Below are positions 7,262-10,280 of a stretch of 10,280 bases of DNA, piece by piece. Below the pieces are notes generated by a model. It saw nothing but the letters and a program-made list of their open reading frames with translations, was not told where the DNA came from and did not search any database. The stretch lies in NCBI GenBank assembly GCA_026421135.1, contig JAPKCR010000031.1:1-10280 (forward strand), written 5' to 3'. Made by a program: the position numbers and the translations under genes. The stretch is from Sulfitobacter sp. GTDB taxonomy: Bacteria > Pseudomonadota > Alphaproteobacteria > Rhodobacterales > Rhodobacteraceae. How positions within the stretch are numbered: position 1 is the stretch's first letter; the number at the start of each line of letters is the position of its first letter.

Positions 7262-7296
7262 TCGTTCACTATATGTTCTATTTTGAACCTTGTCAT
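7261..7296 (-). promoter_or_regulatory. Predicted sigma-70 promoter giving a leaderless transcript
   Basis: On the minus strand ATGACA (7296-7291) and TATAGT (7273-7268) are separated by exactly 17 nt, and each matches five of six consensus bases. Standard spacing puts +1 at 7261, the A of the chosen ATG, so the mRNA would have no leader. The -10 lies wholly within the LexA box. The elements are seen directly; the start point is inferred. Confidence 0.65.
7264..7278. promoter_or_regulatory. LexA (SOS) box, alphaproteobacterial GTTC-N7-GTTC
   Basis: GTTC (7264-7267), seven bases ACTATAT, then GTTC (7275-7278) exactly match the direct-repeat LexA site described for Alphaproteobacteria such as Rhodobacter, Caulobacter and Sinorhizobium. 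A further inverted half-site, GAAC, is at 7285-7288. The box covers the -10 element of the predicted promoter, the usual place for repression. It predicts induction of the radical SAM-UdgX operon by DNA damage. Confidence 0.8.
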
Positions 7297-7302
7297 GCAA
7301 AT

Positions 7303-7327
7303 AGGCTGCGGTCAGTCGCCGCAGCCT
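7303..7327 (-). terminator. Stem-loop after the response-regulator gene, likely terminator
   Basis: AGGCTGCGG (7303-7311) pairs perfectly with CCGCAGCCT (7319-7327) around a seven-base loop. It lies 41 bp beyond the receiver gene stop on the minus strand and is followed there by only a short T-run (ATTTGC), so it may be a weak or partly Rho-dependent terminator. It separates the two-component operon from the promoter of the SOS-type operon. Confidence 0.6.
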
Positions 7328-7367
7328 GTCTTTAATGCACACATTTGAGTGATCGAAAGCTGCCGGT

Positions 7368-7739
7368 TCACGTTTCGAGGTTGGGATACACCCGGCGCAA
7401 AGTTTCGATCAGCTTTTGGCTACTGACCGGCTTTTTCACTACGCGATCATCTGGCCCAAGAAAGCTGATCTGGTCTGCGTCATAGGCGGTGATAAAGACA
7501 AACGGGATCCCACGTTCGCGCAGGATGTCGGCAACCGGTTTGGACGTCTTGTTATGTCCTAAATTCACGTCAAGAAAGGCAATGTCAATGTCCCCCTCAC
7601 GCGCCTTTAATTTTGCGTCTTCTAGGTGGATAGACGGGCCAACGACGTTGAATCCGATATCCTCAAGGATATCCGTCATTTCAAAGGCCACGACGACCTC
7701 GTCTTCTACGATGAAAATATTCTGAGGTTTATTGGCCAT
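7368..7739 (-). CDS. Single-domain response regulator (CheY-like receiver)
   Basis: Stand-alone phospho-receiver of 123 residues with no output domain. It has the acidic pair E12-D13 (FIVEDE), phospho-acceptor Asp57 in AFLDVNLG, Thr84 in FITAYD, and Lys103 in VVKKP, so all catalytic receiver residues are present. A longer frame starts at 7784, but ATG 7739 is preferred: it overlaps the kinase stop as TAATG, the usual coupling arrangement, and the protein then begins MANKPQNIFIVEDE, a normal receiver start. The longer version would overlap the kinase gene by 45 bp and add a tail with no domain features. It presumably takes phosphate from the adjacent HWE kinase. Its downstream target, another protein or a phosphotransfer partner, is not in the window. 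Confidence 0.9.
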   Translation of the reverse strand: MANKPQNIFIVEDEVVVAFEMTDILEDIGFNVVGPSIHLEDAKLKAREGDIDIAFLDVNLGHNKTSKPVADILRERGIPFVFITAYDADQISFLGPDDRVVKKPVSSQKLIETLRRVYPNLET

Positions 7740-8929
7740 TAGCTCGCTCTGTCTTCCGTTTCTACGGGCATCCGTAGATGCCACTCAAATCCCTGAGGGC
7801 CAAAATCCGAAGTTATCTCGCCGCCAGTTTCCATCTGCAAAGCACGGCCTGTGATGAAGCTGCCAAAACCTGTTTCCTCCGGTTTTTCAGCAGCGGGACC
7901 ACCCGTCTCGATCCAGTGAAGCTCTATAACCGAACCATCGTCCGTGGCAGATTGTTCCCACGTCATATCGACGCGCCCCTCGGGCACAGACAATGCGCCA
8001 TATTTCACGGCGTTTGTGGCCAGTTCGTAGAATGCCATCGAGAAGGACAAAGCCTGACGCGAAGGGACTTCGATCTTGGGGCCGCTTAGAACAATGCGTC
8101 CGTCACCGATGGTCTCCAAAACGTCTGCGGCCACGGCACCGATGTCAGCGCGGTCCCATTTCGTGCCAACCAGTTTGGAATGGGCCATGGCATAGGCGTT
8201 CAGCCTTTGGTCGATGGTTTCGCGCAAATCACGTTGGACTCTCATCTTGCGCAGGGATTGACTGACAATAGACTTTACCACGCTAAAGGCGTTCTTTACG
8301 CGGTGGTTTAGTTCCGCAATCAGGATGTTCTGCGCCTCGCGCAGATGGCGCTCTTCGTCGATATCAATCAGGGCGACAGATGCGCCGATGCGGGTCCCAT
8401 TCGCATTGATCACGGGCTTTCCTATGATACGCATCCAAAACATTGTTCCATCACCGCGCTGGTAATGTACGTCGATTTCTGAGTGGTCCTCGCCATCACG
8501 GATAACGCGCGACAGCGGATATTCGTGGCTTTGAACTTGGCTGCCATCTTCATGGAAGGACACCCACGCGGCATAGTCTTCGGTATGTTCTGAGTGAATG
8601 ACCGGATGGCGGACCATCTTTTCGACATGACTGTTGCCATAAATGATCCTGCCGTTTGCATCAGCCATCACGACGCCAACCGGGACGGTTTCCATCATTG
8701 CCTCAAGAAAGGTCAAGCGATCCGATGATTTCTCTGACTTGATCCTTCGGCTTTCAGCATTTTTGACGGCCAATGCCTCTTGCAGCTGCAAAAGTTCTGC
8801 CGCCATCTCATCAATAGAATTTGTAGGCATGTATGTTCCCAGACTCTTTAGCAGTGTGTCACGTGACATAAGCCGTGTTATCAATCTGTCCAACAAGAGG
8901 GCTGCGGAACCGGCGGAAAAGCCGTCCAT
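7739..8929 (-). CDS. PAS-domain HWE-family sensor histidine kinase
   Basis: Cytoplasmic sensor kinase of 396 residues with no membrane segment. Residues about 40-70 are probably helical or coiled coil. A PAS domain spans about 75-190 (METVPVGVVMADANGRIIYGNS, ending in the IGASVALIDIDEERHLREAQ linker). Dimerisation/phospho-acceptor helix: AELNHRVKNAFSVVKSIV with His209. ATP domain: Asn306 in ELATNAVKYGALS, the family-defining His338-Trp339-x-Glu341, and the G-box GFGS (354-357). No LOV flavin Cys motif is present in the PAS, so a light sensor is not indicated; the signal is unknown. HWE kinases in Alphaproteobacteria often act in stress pathways. The start is uncertain: ATG 8929 has no clear ribosome site, and ATGs at 8869 and 8830 (after a GGGAA) are alternatives. 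The stop is fused to the receiver start. Confidence 0.92.
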   Translation of the reverse strand: MDGFSAGSAALLLDRLITRLMSRDTLLKSLGTYMPTNSIDEMAAELLQLQEALAVKNAESRRIKSEKSSDRLTFLEAMMETVPVGVVMADANGRIIYGNSHVEKMVRHPVIHSEHTEDYAAWVSFHEDGSQVQSHEYPLSRVIRDGEDHSEIDVHYQRGDGTMFWMRIIGKPVINANGTRIGASVALIDIDEERHLREAQNILIAELNHRVKNAFSVVKSIVSQSLRKMRVQRDLRETIDQRLNAYAMAHSKLVGTKWDRADIGAVAADVLETIGDGRIVLSGPKIEVPSRQALSFSMAFYELATNAVKYGALSVPEGRVDMTWEQSATDDGSVIELHWIETGGPAAEKPEETGFGSFITGRALQMETGGEITSDFGPQGFEWHLRMPVETEDRAS

Positions 8930-8966
8930 CTAGCCCGAAATTGGATATATGACATTGAATCTAAAG

Positions 8967-8981
8967 GGTAATATAATTACC
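8967..8981. promoter_or_regulatory. Perfect 15-bp AT-rich palindrome upstream of the HWE kinase gene
   Basis: GGTAAT (8967-8972) and ATTACC (8976-8981) are exact reverse complements around ATA. It lies 37 bp upstream of the kinase ATG at 8929, in the 153-bp space between it and the metG end, where the kinase promoter must be. I see no confident -35/-10 pair or stress-sigma site here. It is a candidate operator for an unknown regulator. Confidence 0.45.
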
Positions 8982-9036
8982 GAGATTAACACCGGAAGAG
9001 CTTGTTTTTACTCAATCGGTACCAATATTTTCACGC

Positions 9037-9073
9037 GACGCTGCTTTCCGCCGAACTGAGGGCGAAAAGCGTC
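9037..9073 (-). terminator. Imperfect hairpin after metG, possible terminator
   Basis: GACGCT (9037-9042) pairs with AGCGTC (9068-9073), and the arms continue imperfectly through TTTC/GAAA and GCC/GGC with bulges. It begins about 10 bp past the metG stop on the minus strand. The bases after it are A-rich and not T-rich, so intrinsic termination would be weak. Confidence 0.35.
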
Positions 9074-9082
9074 TGCTATCGA

Positions 9083-10280
9083 TCAGGTCCGAACACCCGC
9101 AAATTTCTCGGCCCATTCGTCACGCTGATCGTCGGTGATCTTGGCAAATAGTACCTCTGGCACATCAAAGGCGTGGCCGGGCGCAAGTTGACCCAAAACT
9201 GCAGGCACGTCATCGGGCCATGCGGTGTTAGCGACATGCATGCTTTCCAACATGCTGGCAGCCGTGGTGGGGATAAACGGCGCAGACAGAACGGCATAAA
9301 GCGGGATCAGGTTCAAAGCCAAACGAACTTGTGCCGCGGCCTTGTCCGGGTCGGTTTTGAACGTGGTCCAAGGCGCTTCGGCTTGCAGGTATTCGTTGCC
9401 CGCAGCCCAGATCGCCCGCAATTCAGCAGCGGATTTGCGGACCTCCATCGCTTCCATCGCGGTTTGATAACGCGCGACGCGTTCTGTCAGGTCCGCGATC
9501 AGCGCGTGTTCAGCAGGACCGTATTCGCCAGCCTCTGGCACTGCTTCGGTGAACTTTGAACGGCAGAATTTAGTGATCCGGCTGATAAAGTTACCCAACA
9601 CATCCGCCAAGTCCTTGTTCACCGAAGCTTGGAAATTCTCCCATGTGAATTCCGCATCGGATGTTTCCGGCGCGTGGCTTAGCAACCACCAGCGCCATGT
9701 GTCGGCGGGCAGGATTTCCAGCGCCTGATCCATGAACACGCCGCGCCCGCGCGAGGTCGAGAACTGTCCGCCGTCATAGGTCAGGTAGTTGAAGGATTTG
9801 ATGTAATCGACCAGCTTCCAAGGTTCGTTGCTGCCCATGATCGTGGCCGGAAAGCTAAGCGTATGGAAGGGCACGTTGTCCTTGCCCATGAACTGGGTAT
9901 AGCGCACGTCGTCGGCACCTTTGTCTGTGCGCCACCAGCTTTCCCAATCGGTACCTTTGCCGGCATCGACCCACTCTTGGGCGCAGGCGATATATTCGAT
10001 GGGGGCGTCGAACCAGACATAGAACACCTTGCCCTCCATTCCCGGCCAATCTTCATCCCCGCGCTTGACGGGCACGCCCCATTTCAGGTCACGGGTGATG
10101 CCACGATCCTGAAGGCCGTCGCCGTCATGCAGCCATTTCTTGGCGATGGAGGTGGTGAGCACGGGCCAGTCAGTTTTCGAGGTGATCCAGTCGTCCAGAC
10201 GGTCTTTCATCTTGGATTGCTTCAGGAACAAGTGCTTGGTCGCGCGCATTTCCAAGTCGGTTGCACCCGATACGGTCGAG
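9083..10280 (-). CDS. metG: Methionyl-tRNA synthetase, C-terminal part (5' end beyond the window)
   Basis: Class I aminoacyl-tRNA synthetase that charges tRNA-Met in the cytoplasm. About 399 codons are present. The frame is open to the right edge and reads [17 protein letters not shown], an internal part of MetRS, so the start and the HIGH motif lie outside the window. Visible features are the catalytic-core run [12 protein letters not shown] and the KMSKS-equivalent loop QFSTSRGRG (codons at 9752-9766 for QFSTS), of the form usual in this bacterial MetRS group except that its first residue is Gln where Lys is common. The helical anticodon-binding domain then follows from [22 protein letters not shown]. 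The protein ends soon after this domain, with no C-terminal EMAP/Trbp111-like extension. A TTG at 10253-10255 opens a long frame but is not a start. Confidence in the family is very high. Confidence 0.96.
   Translation of the reverse strand, partial: STVSGATDLEMRATKHLFLKQSKMKDRLDDWITSKTDWPVLTTSIAKKWLHDGDGLQDRGITRDLKWGVPVKRGDEDWPGMEGKVFYVWFDAPIEYIACAQEWVDAGKGTDWESWWRTDKGADDVRYTQFMGKDNVPFHTLSFPATIMGSNEPWKLVDYIKSFNYLTYDGGQFSTSRGRGVFMDQALEILPADTWRWWLLSHAPETSDAEFTWENFQASVNKDLADVLGNFISRITKFCRSKFTEAVPEAGEYGPAEHALIADLTERVARYQTAMEAMEVRKSAAELRAIWAAGNEYLQAEAPWTTFKTDPDKAAAQVRLALNLIPLYAVLSAPFIPTTAASMLESMHVANTAWPDDVPAVLGQLAPGHAFDVPEVLFAKITDDQRDEWAEKFAGVRT

Noticed and set aside
7740..7784. 15-codon N-terminal extension of the response regulator from ATG 7784
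   Set aside because: It would overlap the kinase gene, and the added residues have no receiver features. The TAATG junction at 7739 gives the standard coupled start.
8930..9082. Possible EcfG-type general stress promoter upstream of the HWE kinase
   Set aside because: I looked for a GGAAC with a properly spaced CGTT on the minus strand and did not find one.
10253..10255. TTG as start of the right-most minus-strand frame
   Set aside because: The frame continues open to the window edge with MetRS-like sequence before it, so this is an internal codon of metG.
1..10280. CRISPR arrays, tRNAs, insertion sequences, attachment sites, prophage or toxin-antitoxin genes
   Set aside because: No regular direct repeats, cloverleaf sequences, transposase-like frames or terminal repeats were seen. 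The RHH gene could suggest an antitoxin, but its neighbours are an esterase and an acylase and no toxin-like small gene adjoins it.

Overview
The window looks like a chromosomal segment of a marine alphaproteobacterium of the Roseobacter group (Rhodobacterales). Grounds: a moderately GC-rich coding style, a TRAP transporter of the mannitol/chloroaromatic type, an HWE-family histidine kinase with a stand-alone receiver, a LexA site of the alphaproteobacterial GTTC-N7-GTTC form, and MetRS and UdgX proteins of the expected type. The placement is inferred from gene content; no marker RNA is present. No tRNA, rRNA, CRISPR array, insertion sequence or phage gene was seen. All genes are tightly packed.

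Layout. (1) 1-1787, + strand: the end of a TRAP transporter operon, with the small permease (its start lies outside the window) and the large permease, closed by a strong intrinsic terminator at 1822-1860. (2) 1891-4525, - strand: a compact three-gene operon reading RHH regulator, then PHB-depolymerase-type serine esterase, then C45-family Ntn acyltransferase/amidohydrolase. A perfect 10-bp inverted repeat sits just before the regulator gene, over its likely promoter. (3) 4605-7261, - strand: a two-gene DNA-repair operon of a radical SAM/helix-hairpin-helix protein and a DUF4130-UdgX fusion, with overlapping stop and start codons. An exact alphaproteobacterial LexA box overlaps a good sigma-70 promoter whose predicted start point is the A of the start codon. 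(4) 7368-8929, - strand: a PAS/HWE histidine kinase and a coupled single-domain response regulator. (5) 9083-10280, - strand: the C-terminal two thirds of methionyl-tRNA synthetase, which runs off the right edge.

The most interesting parts are the SOS-type control of the UdgX/radical SAM pair, with a probably leaderless transcript, and the small esterase/acylase operon under a self-controlled ribbon-helix-helix regulator, whose substrate is unknown. Two start codons are moved downstream of the longest reading frame: 7342 to 7261 for the radical SAM gene and 7784 to 7739 for the receiver gene. In each case sequence signals decide the choice.
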